Part shown: positions 39,550 to 48,409 of the stretch, in pieces
Numbering within the stretch: position 1 is the stretch's first letter
Layout: every line of letters starts with the position of its first letter
NCBI GenBank assembly: GCA_039808885.1
Contig: JBDHTX010000005.1
Span: 1-64,000, forward strand
Direction of reading: 5' to 3'
Origin: Dongia_A sp039808885
Lineage (GTDB): Bacteria; Pseudomonadota; Alphaproteobacteria; Dongiales; Dongiaceae
Length of the DNA: 64,000 nt
Notes under the pieces: generated by a model
The model's database searches: none
What the model was told of the DNA's origin: nothing
Seen by the model: the letters and a program-made list of their open reading frames with translations, nothing else
Program-made: the position numbers and the translations under genes

Positions 39550-40335
39550 ATGCGCCTCGTCACCTGGAACATCAATTCCCTCCGCTTGCGCCTGCCGCTG
39601 CTGCAGCGCCTGGTGCAGGAGGAGCAGCCCGACGTCATCTGCCTGCAGGAGATCAAGGTGCAGGACAGCGAGTTTCCCGAGGAGGCGGTGAAGGCGCTCG
39701 GCTATCCGCACATCCTGCGCCACGGCATGAAGGGCTATAACGGTGTGGCCATCCTCTCGCGCCGCGAATTCCTCGCCAAGGATCCACAGAACTGGTGCGC
39801 CAAGAACGATTCGCGGCACGGCCGCGTGATCCTGCCCGGCGATCTCGACCTGCAGAACTTCTACATCCCGGCCGGCGGCGACATTCCCGATCCGAAGAAG
39901 AACGAGAAGTTCGCCCACAAGCTCAAGTTCCTCGACGAGATGACGGGCTATTTCCAGAAGCGGCGCAGCAAGCAGAAATCGATCATGGTGGGCGATCTCA
40001 ACATCGCGCCGCTCGAGCACGACGTGTGGTCGCACAAGCAGCTGCTCGACGTGGTCAGCCACACGCCTATTGAAGTGGAAAAGTTGGCCTCGATAAAAAA
40101 GGCCGGCAAGTGGGTCGACGCGGTGCGCCATTTCGTGCCCGAGGACCAGAAGCTGTTCTCGTGGTGGAGCTATCGCTCGCCCGACTGGACCAGGAACGAC
40201 CGCGGCCGCCGCCTCGACCACATCTGGGTGACACCGGACCTGCAGAAGGACCTGAAGCAGGCGCGCATCCGCAAGGACATGCGCGGCTGGCAGCAGCCCA
40301 GCGACCACGTCGCTGTGGTGCTGGATTTCAAGTGA
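39550..40335 (+). CDS. xthA: Exodeoxyribonuclease III
   Basis: 261 residues starting MRLVTWNINSLRLR, the canonical AP-endonuclease N-terminus. Active-site features: Glu in CLQEIKVQD, GDLNIAPLEHDVW, and the final SDHVAVVLDF with the catalytic Asp-His. XthA cuts DNA at abasic sites and degrades 3' ends in base-excision repair. Its place after lolA matches the conserved order. Confidence 0.95.
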   Translation: MRLVTWNINSLRLRLPLLQRLVQEEQPDVICLQEIKVQDSEFPEEAVKALGYPHILRHGMKGYNGVAILSRREFLAKDPQNWCAKNDSRHGRVILPGDLDLQNFYIPAGGDIPDPKKNEKFAHKLKFLDEMTGYFQKRRSKQKSIMVGDLNIAPLEHDVWSHKQLLDVVSHTPIEVEKLASIKKAGKWVDAVRHFVPEDQKLFSWWSYRSPDWTRNDRGRRLDHIWVTPDLQKDLKQARIRKDMRGWQQPSDHVAVVLDFK

Positions 40336-40465
40336 GTGGCGGTCAGCAGGGGCCAGGCGGCACGTGACGCGCGGTCACGGAAAAGCATCGCCGCGCGGCG
40401 CGCATGAGTTTGCCTTCCCGAAGGTGCGGGCGTAGCCTTTCCACCGAACCCGGGTGGGGGAAGCC

Positions 40466-42859
40466 ATGACCGACGCGAACCAGACGCCGCTGCGCCCAGC
40501 AGATGCCTATTTCACCTCGGAGCAGTTCGAGGCGTTGAAAGCCGCCGAGCTCGGCTATCTCGGCATCGACGCCGGGCGGGAGAAGCTCTATGGCCTGGCG
40601 CTGTCCGGCGGTGGCATCCGCTCCGCCTCTTTCGCCCTCGGCGTGCTGCAGGCGCTGCACGGCTTCCGCGCCTTCAACCGCTTCCAGTTCCTGTCCACCG
40701 TCTCCGGCGGCGGCTATATCGGCAGTGCGCTGACCTATTTCCGCAATGTGTTCACCTTTGCCGATCCGGCCGACCCGACCCGGAACCTGAACTGGTTCCC
40801 CTTCGGCTATCTCCAGCGCAATTCCGGGCTGCGGGCGATCGGCGCCCGCACCGCCAAGCCGACCGACGCGCCGAGCCTGCGCGCCTTCGAGATCGTCAGC
40901 TTCCTGCGCCAGCACGCCAGCTTCCTCACGCCGAGCCGCAAGCTCGACCGCCCGGCCCTGGCGGCCGGAACCCTGCGCGGCCTGGTCAGCAGCGTGCTGC
41001 CCTACATGACCATCCTGGTCGGCATATTCGGCACCTTGCTGGTGGGCGGATTTTTCGACCGGCACCTGACGACGGGCGGCGTCGAAGCGGCCGCCGCCCT
41101 CGACGCCATGACCGACCAGCGCACGCCGGCGCCCTACCTGGCGTTGATTCCGGCGGCGCTGGCGGGACTGCTCCTGGCCGTCTCCCTGGGCAGTTCGCTA
41201 TGGCACGTCATCTGCTCGAGCCTCGCCTCGCGCGGCCGGGAGGACGAGAACAAGGCGCTGCGACGGTATCTCACCGCCCTGGACTGCATGTCGCTGGTCG
41301 GCAGCCTGCTGTTGCTCGCCGGCGCGCTCCTGCTGCTGGCGCTGATGCCGTGGCTGCACGACTATCTGGGCAGCCTGCTGAACGCGGGCGGCGAATTGCC
41401 CGCGACCCTGGCCGCTTTGTTCGCGGCGATCGGCGGCGCCGCGGCGCAGATCGCCAAGTTGCGGGCGATCGTCGGCGGCGAGAAGACGGCGCCGTCGCCG
41501 CTCAAGACCGCCGGCATGGCGCTGGCCGGCGTGGCCTTCGTCTTCGGTGTGCTGCTGCTCGCCTACATCATCGGCTTCCACCTTGCCAATGCCGCGCGCG
41601 GTGGCTGGGCTCCGGCGATCGCATCGCGGCTCCCGGTTCCGGTGACCCTGATCGGCATCCTCATTCCGCTGCTCGTCGGCCTGCTCGGGCTGGCGCTGGC
41701 GCTGCTGGTCAACGTCAACCACGCCAGCCAGCACCGGTTCTACCGCGACCGGCTGATGGAGGTGTTCTGCGCCGAGCAGAAGGCATTGACGAACGGCCAA
41801 TGGTGCGCCGCCGACCTGGCGCAGAAGAGCACCGGGTGGCTGATGAACATGACCAAGATGAAACGGCCGCATCACCTGATCAGCACCACGCTCATCGCCA
41901 CCGATTCCAACACCCGGCGCTATCGCGGCCGCGGCGGCGACAATTTCGTGCTTTCCCCGCTCTATTGCGGCAGCGATGCCACCGGCTGGGCGCGCACCAG
42001 TATCGCCATGCCGGCGCTGAGCATCGCCACCGCCGCGGCGGTGTCGGGCGCCGCGCTCAACGCCCATGCCGGCCCGCACGGCTCCGGGGGCTTGCGCAAC
42101 AAGGCCTATGCGGCGCTGCTGAGCTTCCTCGGCCTCAATCTCGGCTACTGGGCGCGCAACCCGCTGAAATTCGCCGACCCGGCGAAGACGCCGCATTTCC
42201 AGATGCCGAACCTGATCTCGCCCGGCTGGCGCAACATCTCCGGCCGCGGGCTGCACGAGAACGCGACCTATGTGCAGCTTTCCGACGGTGGCCATTTCGA
42301 GAACCTGGCGCTCTACGAGCTGATCCGCCGCAAGGTCGACTTCCTGTGGGTGAGCGATGCGGGGCAGGACACCAAGTTCAGCTTCGAGGACTTGTCCAGC
42401 GCGATCGAGCGCGTGCGCGTCGATTTCGGCGTCAACATCCGGTTCTACGACGAGGAATACGACCTGACCCATCTGATGCCGGGCTCTGCCCAGTCCGACA
42501 CCCCGGCCAGCAAGAACTTCGCCGAGGCATATCACCTGGCCAGGCGCGGCTACGCCATCGGCACGATCGAGTATTCCGACGGCAGCCGGGGCGTCATCGT
42601 CTATGTCAAGTCCACCATCACGCGCTTCCTGCCGGGCGACATCTACGGCTACAAGGCGCGCAACGACGACTTCCCGCACCAGACGACGCTGGACCAGTTC
42701 TTCGACGAGGAGCAGTTCGAGGCCTATCGCGAGCTCGGCTATCGCCTGGCCGCTCAGCTGTTCCGCGACATCGATGCAGCGCGCAAGGCCGCCGCCCGGG
42801 TCGACGGCTCCACCGGCTCGGATGCGCTGGACAAGGTCGCAGAGCTGCTCGGTGTCTGA
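40466..42859 (+). CDS. Patatin-like phospholipase with internal membrane domain
   Basis: 797 residues from the ATG at 40466 (GGTGGGGGAAG upstream). Patatin motifs are split by a membrane region: oxyanion loop SGGGIRSASF (GGGIR 48-52) and nucleophile Ser80 (STVSGGGYIG) at the N-terminus, then about five hydrophobic helices (roughly 178-415), then the catalytic Asp in LSDGGHFENLALYEL near 607. The catalytic Ser-Asp dyad is thus present, interrupted by a membrane insertion. It is a probable lipid acyl hydrolase of the inner membrane. Convergent with the methyltransferase, five bases apart. Confidence 0.88.
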   Translation: MTDANQTPLRPADAYFTSEQFEALKAAELGYLGIDAGREKLYGLALSGGGIRSASFALGVLQALHGFRAFNRFQFLSTVSGGGYIGSALTYFRNVFTFADPADPTRNLNWFPFGYLQRNSGLRAIGARTAKPTDAPSLRAFEIVSFLRQHASFLTPSRKLDRPALAAGTLRGLVSSVLPYMTILVGIFGTLLVGGFFDRHLTTGGVEAAAALDAMTDQRTPAPYLALIPAALAGLLLAVSLGSSLWHVICSSLASRGREDENKALRRYLTALDCMSLVGSLLLLAGALLLLALMPWLHDYLGSLLNAGGELPATLAALFAAIGGAAAQIAKLRAIVGGEKTAPSPLKTAGMALAGVAFVFGVLLLAYIIGFHLANAARGGWAPAIASRLPVPVTLIGILIPLLVGLLGLALALLVNVNHASQHRFYRDRLMEVFCAEQKALTNGQWCAADLAQKSTGWLMNMTKMKRPHHLISTTLIATDSNTRRYRGRGGDNFVLSPLYCGSDATGWARTSIAMPALSIATAAAVSGAALNAHAGPHGSGGLRNKAYAALLSFLGLNLGYWARNPLKFADPAKTPHFQMPNLISPGWRNISGRGLHENATYVQLSDGGHFENLALYELIRRKVDFLWVSDAGQDTKFSFEDLSSAIERVRVDFGVNIRFYDEEYDLTHLMPGSAQSDTPASKNFAEAYHLARRGYAIGTIEYSDGSRGVIVYVKSTITRFLPGDIYGYKARNDDFPHQTTLDQFFDEEQFEAYRELGYRLAAQLFRDIDAARKAAARVDGSTGSDALDKVAELLGV

Positions 42860-42863
42860 GCTT

Positions 42864-43352
42864 TCAGCGCCGCCGCTGCAGGAAATAGCGTCCCGGCTTG
42901 ATCCCCTCCGGCAGGGGCAGCTTCTCCAGCGCCGGGTCGTCGACCGGCTGGTCGCTGATCAGGATGCCGCCGGGGCGCAGCAGATGCAGCACGGCGGGCG
43001 TCATGGCGCGGGCCAGCGCCTGGCTCGCCGCCTCGTCGCCGGAGCCGATGTCGAGATTGGCGAGCGCGGTCTCGCGGCCCAGGAGCTGGATCGCCTTCGG
43101 CAGGGTGTCGCGGAAATCGCCGAGGAACAGGCGCTCGGTCGGCGGGATGCACTCGGGATGCGCCGCCACCTGGCGGTCGAAGACGTAGATGTCGCGCGCC
43201 GGCAGCCGGTCGCGCAGATGGTCATAGGTCCGCCCGTTGCCGAGGCCGAATTCAAGGACGTTGCCGGGCAGATCGGCGATCAGCTTGACCGCGTGGTCGA
43301 GGCAGGCGCGCTGCGCCTCCAGGCGGCGGATGAAGGAATCGAGGCGGCTCAA
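42864..43352 (-). CDS. Class I SAM-dependent methyltransferase
   Basis: 162 residues from a TTG at 43352. Motif I is VLEFGLGNGRTYDHL (32-46), followed by DIYVFDRQ and later NLDIGSGD and LLRPGGILISDQP, a minimal methyltransferase fold. No ATG is available near the start; the TTG lies in the last unit of a 14-bp tandem repeat shared with the stop of the upstream cNMP-binding gene. It is in the minus-strand arm of the glycan locus. The substrate is unknown. Confidence 0.84.
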   Translation of the reverse strand: MSRLDSFIRRLEAQRACLDHAVKLIADLPGNVLEFGLGNGRTYDHLRDRLPARDIYVFDRQVAAHPECIPPTERLFLGDFRDTLPKAIQLLGRETALANLDIGSGDEAASQALARAMTPAVLHLLRPGGILISDQPVDDPALEKLPLPEGIKPGRYFLQRRR

Positions 43353-43403
43353 TGCCAGTTACTCAATGCCAGGGGTTCAACGCTAGAGGCTCAATGCTTG
43401 CTC
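43348..43403 (-). repeat. 14-bp tandem repeat, four units, joining a stop and a TTG start
   Basis: Plus-strand units CTCAATGCCAGTTA, CTCAATGCCAGGGG, TTCAACGCTAGAGG and CTCAATGCTTGCTC. On the minus strand each reads ...TTGAG or TTGAA: in the unit at 43390-43403 the TGA ends the cNMP-binding gene, and in the unit at 43348-43361 the TTG starts the methyltransferase. Confidence 0.9.
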
Positions 43404-43843
43404 GCCACCGCGTCGCGCAGCTGCTCCGTGGTGTGCTCGAGGCGCTGCGCCAGCACGCGCATGACCTCGATGGAAATGGTGGGGAAGTCGCTCACCATGC
43501 GGAAGAACAGGTCCTTGGTGATCTTCAAGGTGGTGAGGTTCTCCGTCGCCACGATGGTGGCGGTGCGCGGCACGTCGCACAGGATGCCGATCTCGCCGAC
43601 GAAGGCGTCGCGGCCGACCTCGGCCACCTTCAGCGGGCCGTTCGGCGTGTCGACCACCACGTCGGCGCGGCCTTCCATGATGATGTAGGCGGCGTCGGCG
43701 TTGTCGCCCTGGTGGAACATCTCCTCCCCGGCGCGGAACTGCGTGCGCTCGGCGGCGAAGGCCATCAGCTTCAAGCGCGACGGTTCGACCTTGGCAAAAA
43801 GCGGGGTGCGCTTCAGCGCTTCCACATCGTCCAGAATACTCAT
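43391..43843 (-). CDS. Cyclic nucleotide-binding domain protein
   Basis: 150 residues, a single cNMP-binding beta-roll (about 15-130) plus a C-terminal helix; no DNA-binding domain. The phosphate-binding cassette is well kept: FVGEIGILCDVPRTATIVATE, with the conserved Gly-Glu and Arg-Thr-Ala. It may bind cAMP or c-di-GMP-like ligands. It lies between the methyltransferase and the atypical ABC gene (117 bases after the latter), so it may regulate that membrane protein. Confidence 0.88.
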   Translation of the reverse strand: MSILDDVEALKRTPLFAKVEPSRLKLMAFAAERTQFRAGEEMFHQGDNADAAYIIMEGRADVVVDTPNGPLKVAEVGRDAFVGEIGILCDVPRTATIVATENLTTLKITKDLFFRMVSDFPTISIEVMRVLAQRLEHTTEQLRDAVASKH

Positions 43844-43959
43844 CTCAAACCCCTTCCACCCGGATTATGACTCAGCCGCGGCGGCCCTGGCTAGCCGCGC
43901 GGGCATTTTGTCCCACGCGCCAAGTCCTTGCGCGGCCAAGGTTCTTCATTCCACGCCCC

Positions 43960-46683
43960 TCATCCCGCCGGAACGGGCGCGCCCAACTCGGCCAGCGCGC
44001 TGCCGGCGCGGGACAGCCGATCCACCGGGCCGTGCTCGACAACGCGCCCGTCCTTCATCACCGCCGCCTCGGCGAAGCCGGTGGCGAGCGCGGCGTTCTC
44101 GGTCATCAGCACCAGGGCGCGGTCCTTCATCTCGTGCCGCAGCGCCTGGGCGATGCGGGTCTGCGAGGCGGCCTCCATCGGCGCCAGCGCGTTGTTGAGG
44201 ATGAGGATGCGCGGCCGGCGCAGCAGCGCGCGGACCAGCGCCACCTTCTGGCGCTGCACCGCGGTCAGGCGGCGGCCGCCCGTGCCGACATTGTGTTCCA
44301 GGCCGACGGAGAGGACCTGGGTTTTCAGGTTCAGCTCCCGCACCACCTCGAAGACCATGCGGTAGATCTTCTGCGCCGCCTGGGCCTGGCCATAGACCAG
44401 GCGCCCGAACAGCATATTGTCCTGCACCGTGGCGGCGGCGTTGTAGCGCTCGGGGTCGTAGAACTCGATGTCGCCGCGGAATTCCTCGGGCAGCGAGGCG
44501 GCGAAGGCGCGCCGCGCCGCCAGGATCTTGGCTTCCAGCTCCGCGTCGATCAGGCCCAAGCGGTGCCGCGCCTCGATATAGGGAAAGGTGATGGCGACGA
44601 GGCGCTGCTGGTCGGCCGGCACCGCCTTGTCGAGGCCGGTGCGCTGCACCCGGTTCAGCAACTGCTGGGCGTGCGGCAGGTCGTCGGCCGAGACGAAGCT
44701 GAACTGCTCGAAGAAGGGATGGCCCGGCGGCAGATCGGCGAACAGCTCGACCATGGTTTCGGCGATCTTGAAGCCCATGGCCATCAAGGCCGGCTTCAGG
44801 CCCTGGTCCTCGATCACCTTGGCCAGCACCTTGTTGTCGCGCAGCGAATCGGGCTCGAAGACCGGTCCGCGCGCGGTGCCGAACAGCAGGTTCTCCGCCA
44901 CCGTCATGTTGCGGTTGTAGCGCGCCGGGTCGAAGCGCTCGACCAAGTGGTTGAATTCGGGCTCTTCCAGCCGGCGGTGGATCGCCACGCGCGCCAGCAG
45001 GAACATGCTGGCGGTCTCCGGATTGCGGTCGGGGTCGACGCGGCCGCGCAGGCCGAACTGGTAGAGGTCGTCCTCCAGCTCCATGCCGGGCAGCAAGCCG
45101 GCGATACGCTGGATCAGGCCGGCCGCGTCGGCGACCCCGGCGGAGTCGTAATCGACCCACTCGGCGTGGATGTCGAGCTGGGGGTTGCCCGAGCGCGCCG
45201 CCTCGGCCATGCGCCGCTCGTAGTGCTGCAAGGCGCGGCCCTCGTATTCCGCCGGCCGCAGCGGCCGGTGCTTCAGGCCGTAGAGCAGGTTCTCCAGGAT
45301 CGAATGCGGGAAGAGATAGGTCTCGTCGCCGACATAGGAGATGTGGCGGCCGATGATGCCCTCCGGCAGCTGCGTCAGGTCCATCTCGCCCCAGCGCAGC
45401 GTGCCGGCGCTCGGCAGCGTCAGCCGCGCCAGCACTTGGCCCAGCGCCTCCTTGCCGGAATCGCCGCCGCCGACGACGATGACATGGGCGTCGGCGCGCA
45501 CCTCCAGCCCGGCATTGTCGAGCAACCGTGCACCGCCCTCGTCGTAGAGCGCCAGCGATTGCGCCACCAGGCCGCCCGCGGGCGGCACGCTCTCCTCGGT
45601 CAGGCGCTGCATCTCCTCCGGCAGCATGCCGGCGGGGGTGAACTGCTCGATCACCTGCTCGTAGCTGATCTGCACGGCCTGGCGCTGCTGGTCCCAGTCG
45701 ATCAGCTCCTTCACCGGGCTCGGCAAATCCTTGTAGGCGCCGATCACCGCCACGAGGGAGCCGACGTCGAACTTGCCGGTCAGCGCCAGATAGCCGCCGA
45801 TCAGGTAGAACAGGAACGGCGTCGTCTGCGAGAGCATGTTGTTCAGGTATTTGACGAAGAACTTGCGCTGATAGAGCTCGAAGCGGATCAGGAAGATGGC
45901 CTCGAGCCGGGCGACGATGTCGGCGCGCTCATAGTTCGACGTGTCGTTGGAGTGGATCTCGACGGTGCCGTCCACGTTCTCGGCGATGCGGCTCGCCAGC
46001 TGGCGCGCGGTGATCTGGCGCCGGCGGCCCAGCTCCAGGATGCGCCGGCGCAGCAGCGGGATGACGACCAGCTGCACCGCCAGCACGACGATGGAGATCA
46101 GCCCCAGCCAGATGCTCTGCACCATGATGAAATAGAGCGCGGTCAGCGCCTGGCCGCCGAGGAAAGCCGGGGTGATGTAGGCATCGCCGATGAAGCCGCC
46201 CAGCGGCTCGACCTCGTCCTTGATCATGGTCGCCACTTCCGCCTGCTTCACCTTGCGGAAGTGGCTGATGGGGAAGCGCAGCACGCGGTCATAGAGCTCG
46301 TAGCGCAGGCGGCGCAGCATGCGCTCGCCAAGCCGGCCCTTCTCGGTGTTGACCAGCTGCTTCAGCCAGCCGTTGACCACGACGAAGAACAGGAACGCGA
46401 AGCACAGCACCACCAGATAGGGCAGGCGCTCCAGCGCGACGCCGGGAAACAGGGTGATTTCCGGCAGGTTCAGGAACTCGTATGGGCCGATCGAGAGGTG
46501 CAGGAAGGTCGCGGTGGCGGCGCCGTCCTTGAAGGCGTCGCCCTGGATCGCCTTGTTGACGATCTGCTTGGGCAGGTCGAGCGAGATGAAGTAGAACACC
46601 TGCGCGATGACGACGATGACCAGGATTAGCGTCTGGTCGCGCCAGGAATTGCGCCAGATGTAGCGAAACAGGGATTGTTCCAT
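43960..46683 (-). CDS. ABC exporter-like protein with expanded, degenerate nucleotide-binding domain
   Basis: 907 residues from the ATG at 46683. Residues 1-340 form a type-I ABC exporter membrane domain with six helices. The nucleotide-binding part is abnormal: Walker A is VVGGGDSGKEAL (near 405; Ser/Thr after Lys replaced by Glu), the signature is GTGGRRLTAVQRQ (near 803) and Walker B is ILILNNAL (near 826; catalytic Asp-Glu replaced by Asn-Asn). About 390 residues separate Walker A from the signature, against about 100 normally, and include three similar Q-loop-like modules ending ENLLYG, ENLLFG and DNMLFG. ATP hydrolysis may be lost. It diverges from the glycosyltransferase operon, so a glycan-related role is inferred. 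Confidence 0.82.
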   Translation of the reverse strand: MEQSLFRYIWRNSWRDQTLILVIVVIAQVFYFISLDLPKQIVNKAIQGDAFKDGAATATFLHLSIGPYEFLNLPEITLFPGVALERLPYLVVLCFAFLFFVVVNGWLKQLVNTEKGRLGERMLRRLRYELYDRVLRFPISHFRKVKQAEVATMIKDEVEPLGGFIGDAYITPAFLGGQALTALYFIMVQSIWLGLISIVVLAVQLVVIPLLRRRILELGRRRQITARQLASRIAENVDGTVEIHSNDTSNYERADIVARLEAIFLIRFELYQRKFFVKYLNNMLSQTTPFLFYLIGGYLALTGKFDVGSLVAVIGAYKDLPSPVKELIDWDQQRQAVQISYEQVIEQFTPAGMLPEEMQRLTEESVPPAGGLVAQSLALYDEGGARLLDNAGLEVRADAHVIVVGGGDSGKEALGQVLARLTLPSAGTLRWGEMDLTQLPEGIIGRHISYVGDETYLFPHSILENLLYGLKHRPLRPAEYEGRALQHYERRMAEAARSGNPQLDIHAEWVDYDSAGVADAAGLIQRIAGLLPGMELEDDLYQFGLRGRVDPDRNPETASMFLLARVAIHRRLEEPEFNHLVERFDPARYNRNMTVAENLLFGTARGPVFEPDSLRDNKVLAKVIEDQGLKPALMAMGFKIAETMVELFADLPPGHPFFEQFSFVSADDLPHAQQLLNRVQRTGLDKAVPADQQRLVAITFPYIEARHRLGLIDAELEAKILAARRAFAASLPEEFRGDIEFYDPERYNAAATVQDNMLFGRLVYGQAQAAQKIYRMVFEVVRELNLKTQVLSVGLEHNVGTGGRRLTAVQRQKVALVRALLRRPRILILNNALAPMEAASQTRIAQALRHEMKDRALVLMTENAALATGFAEAAVMKDGRVVEHGPVDRLSRAGSALAELGAPVPAG

Positions 46684-46899
46684 TACCCGCCTCTCAGCCC
46701 CGCGCCCGGCCAGCCAGTCAGCCTCCTGGGTGGTCGGCCCCAGCGGCGACAATATGCGGTAGGGGCTGGTCCCACAAGCCACGACCCGTGGAAAAACCGC
46801 ATGAATTCCGTGTCTTGGCGGCGCTGACGCGCCCGCGCCACGGACCGGGATATTCATCCCGGCGTCACCAATTCCAGCCTTTTCACCAGGAAAACCCCT

Positions 46900-48198
46900 A
46901 TGTCATACTCCCCCGGCTCGCCGACGATTGGGGACAGGCGCGTGCCGAAAAACGATACGAAGAACCGGGACGCGCGCGTCCTGATCTATTCACACGACAC
47001 GTTCGGCCTGGGGCACCTGCGGCGCTGCCTCACCATCGCGCATTCGCTGGTCGACCAGAACAAGGACATGTCGGTCATCATCCTGACCGGCTCGCCGATC
47101 ATCGGCAGTTTCAATTTCCGCGCCCGCGTCGATTTCGTGCGCATCCCCGGGGTCATCAAGCTGCGCTCGGGCGACTACACGCCCTTGAGCCTGCTGATCG
47201 ACATCGACGAGACGCTGGAGATGCGCGATTCGATCATCCAGCACACGGCCGACATCTTCGATCCCGACATCTTCATCGTCGACAAGGAACCCTTGGGCCT
47301 GCGCGGCGAGGTGGAGAAGACGCTGAAGATGCTGAAGGAGCGCGGCACGCATTTGGTGCTGGGCCTGCGCGACATCATGGACGATCCGGTGCACCTGATC
47401 CCGGAATGGGAACGCAAGAAGGCGGTGCCGGCCCTGCGCGACCTCTACGATTCGATCTGGGTCTACGGCCTGCCGCAGATCTGCGACCCGCTGGAGGGCA
47501 TCGAGCTGCCGAAATCGGTGCGCCGCAAGATGACCTATACCGGCTATCTGCACCGCACCCTGCCGCAGGGCACGCCGGCGCACTGGACCCTGCAGAAGAT
47601 CGAGCCGCCCTATCTGCTGGTGACCACCGGCGGCGGCGGCGACGGCGAGGATGTGATCGACTGGGTGCTGCGCGCCTATGAGCACGACAAGGCGCTGCCG
47701 CATCCGGCACTCCTGGTGCTCGGGCCCTTCATGCATTCCGACCGCCAGGCCGAGTTCATCCAGCGCGCCAACAAGCTCGACAATGTCGAGGCCATCACCT
47801 TCGACGCGCAGATCGAACACCTGATGGCGCGCGCCATCGGCGTGGTGGCGATGGGCGGCTACAACACGTTCTGCGAGATCCTCAGCTTCGACAAGCGCGC
47901 GGTGATCGTGCCCCGGACCAAGCCGCGCATGGAGCAGTATATCCGCGCCAAGCGCGCCGAGGAGCTCGGCCTCTCCGCCATGCTGGAGGATGACGGCAAG
48001 CGCGACTGGAAGCGCATGGCCACGGCCCTGCGCCAGCTGCCGCAGCAGGCGCTGCCCAGCGAGGTGGTGGTGCCCGGGCTGATGGACGGGCTGGCGAACG
48101 TCAACCGCCTGGTGGCCCAGGCCATCGCCAAGGTGCGCAAGGCGGAGCGCACGATCTCGAAGTCCCGCCTCCGGGTCGCCAGCCGCAAGGCCCGGTAA
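46900..48198 (+). CDS. Glycosyltransferase, GT28/MurG-like
   Basis: 432 residues; AGGAAAA precedes the ATG. The N-terminus RVLIYSHDTFGLGHLRRCLTIAHSL has the GxGHxRR donor-domain motif of MurG-type enzymes, and the C-terminal half has TTGGGGDGEDVIDW and VAMGGYNTFCEILSF, the sugar-nucleotide-binding region. It is paralogous to the 51816 product (same HLRR motif and layout). First gene of the glycan locus, divergent from the ABC protein. A transferase building a surface polysaccharide or glycolipid is likely; donor and acceptor are unknown. Confidence 0.86.
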   Translation: MSYSPGSPTIGDRRVPKNDTKNRDARVLIYSHDTFGLGHLRRCLTIAHSLVDQNKDMSVIILTGSPIIGSFNFRARVDFVRIPGVIKLRSGDYTPLSLLIDIDETLEMRDSIIQHTADIFDPDIFIVDKEPLGLRGEVEKTLKMLKERGTHLVLGLRDIMDDPVHLIPEWERKKAVPALRDLYDSIWVYGLPQICDPLEGIELPKSVRRKMTYTGYLHRTLPQGTPAHWTLQKIEPPYLLVTTGGGGDGEDVIDWVLRAYEHDKALPHPALLVLGPFMHSDRQAEFIQRANKLDNVEAITFDAQIEHLMARAIGVVAMGGYNTFCEILSFDKRAVIVPRTKPRMEQYIRAKRAEELGLSAMLEDDGKRDWKRMATALRQLPQQALPSEVVVPGLMDGLANVNRLVAQAIAKVRKAERTISKSRLRVASRKAR

Positions 48199-48248
48199 GG
48201 CCATCGCGCGAAAGACTGGCAAACCGCACCGGATACATGGCAATAGTT

Positions 48249-48391
48249 GTCACCCCGGGCTTGACCCGGGCCCCGTCCGGCCGATCGCGGCGGCCCATCG
48301 CGCGCGCCGCCGCATCGCATGGGTCCCGATTCGCGCTGAGCCTGTCCTTGGGCCGCGCGCCGCGCGGATCCGAGGGCTTGGCCGGGGTGAC
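48249..48391. repeat. Paired-hairpin repeat (family B) between two glycosyltransferase genes
   Basis: A 143-bp element with ends GTCAC and GTGAC. Left hairpin CCCGGGC-TTGA-CCCGGG; the right part holds CCTTGGGCCGCGCG, CGGATCCG and GGCCGGGG. It is longer and more degenerate than its relatives. Confidence 0.7.
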
Positions 48392-48409
48392 AGCGAGAGT
48401 GAGTTTGCC

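Noticed and set aside
43867..46629. Long plus-strand open frame opposite the ABC-like gene
   Set aside because: Antisense of a gene with clear membrane-domain and Q-loop sequence; translation has no recognisable domain.
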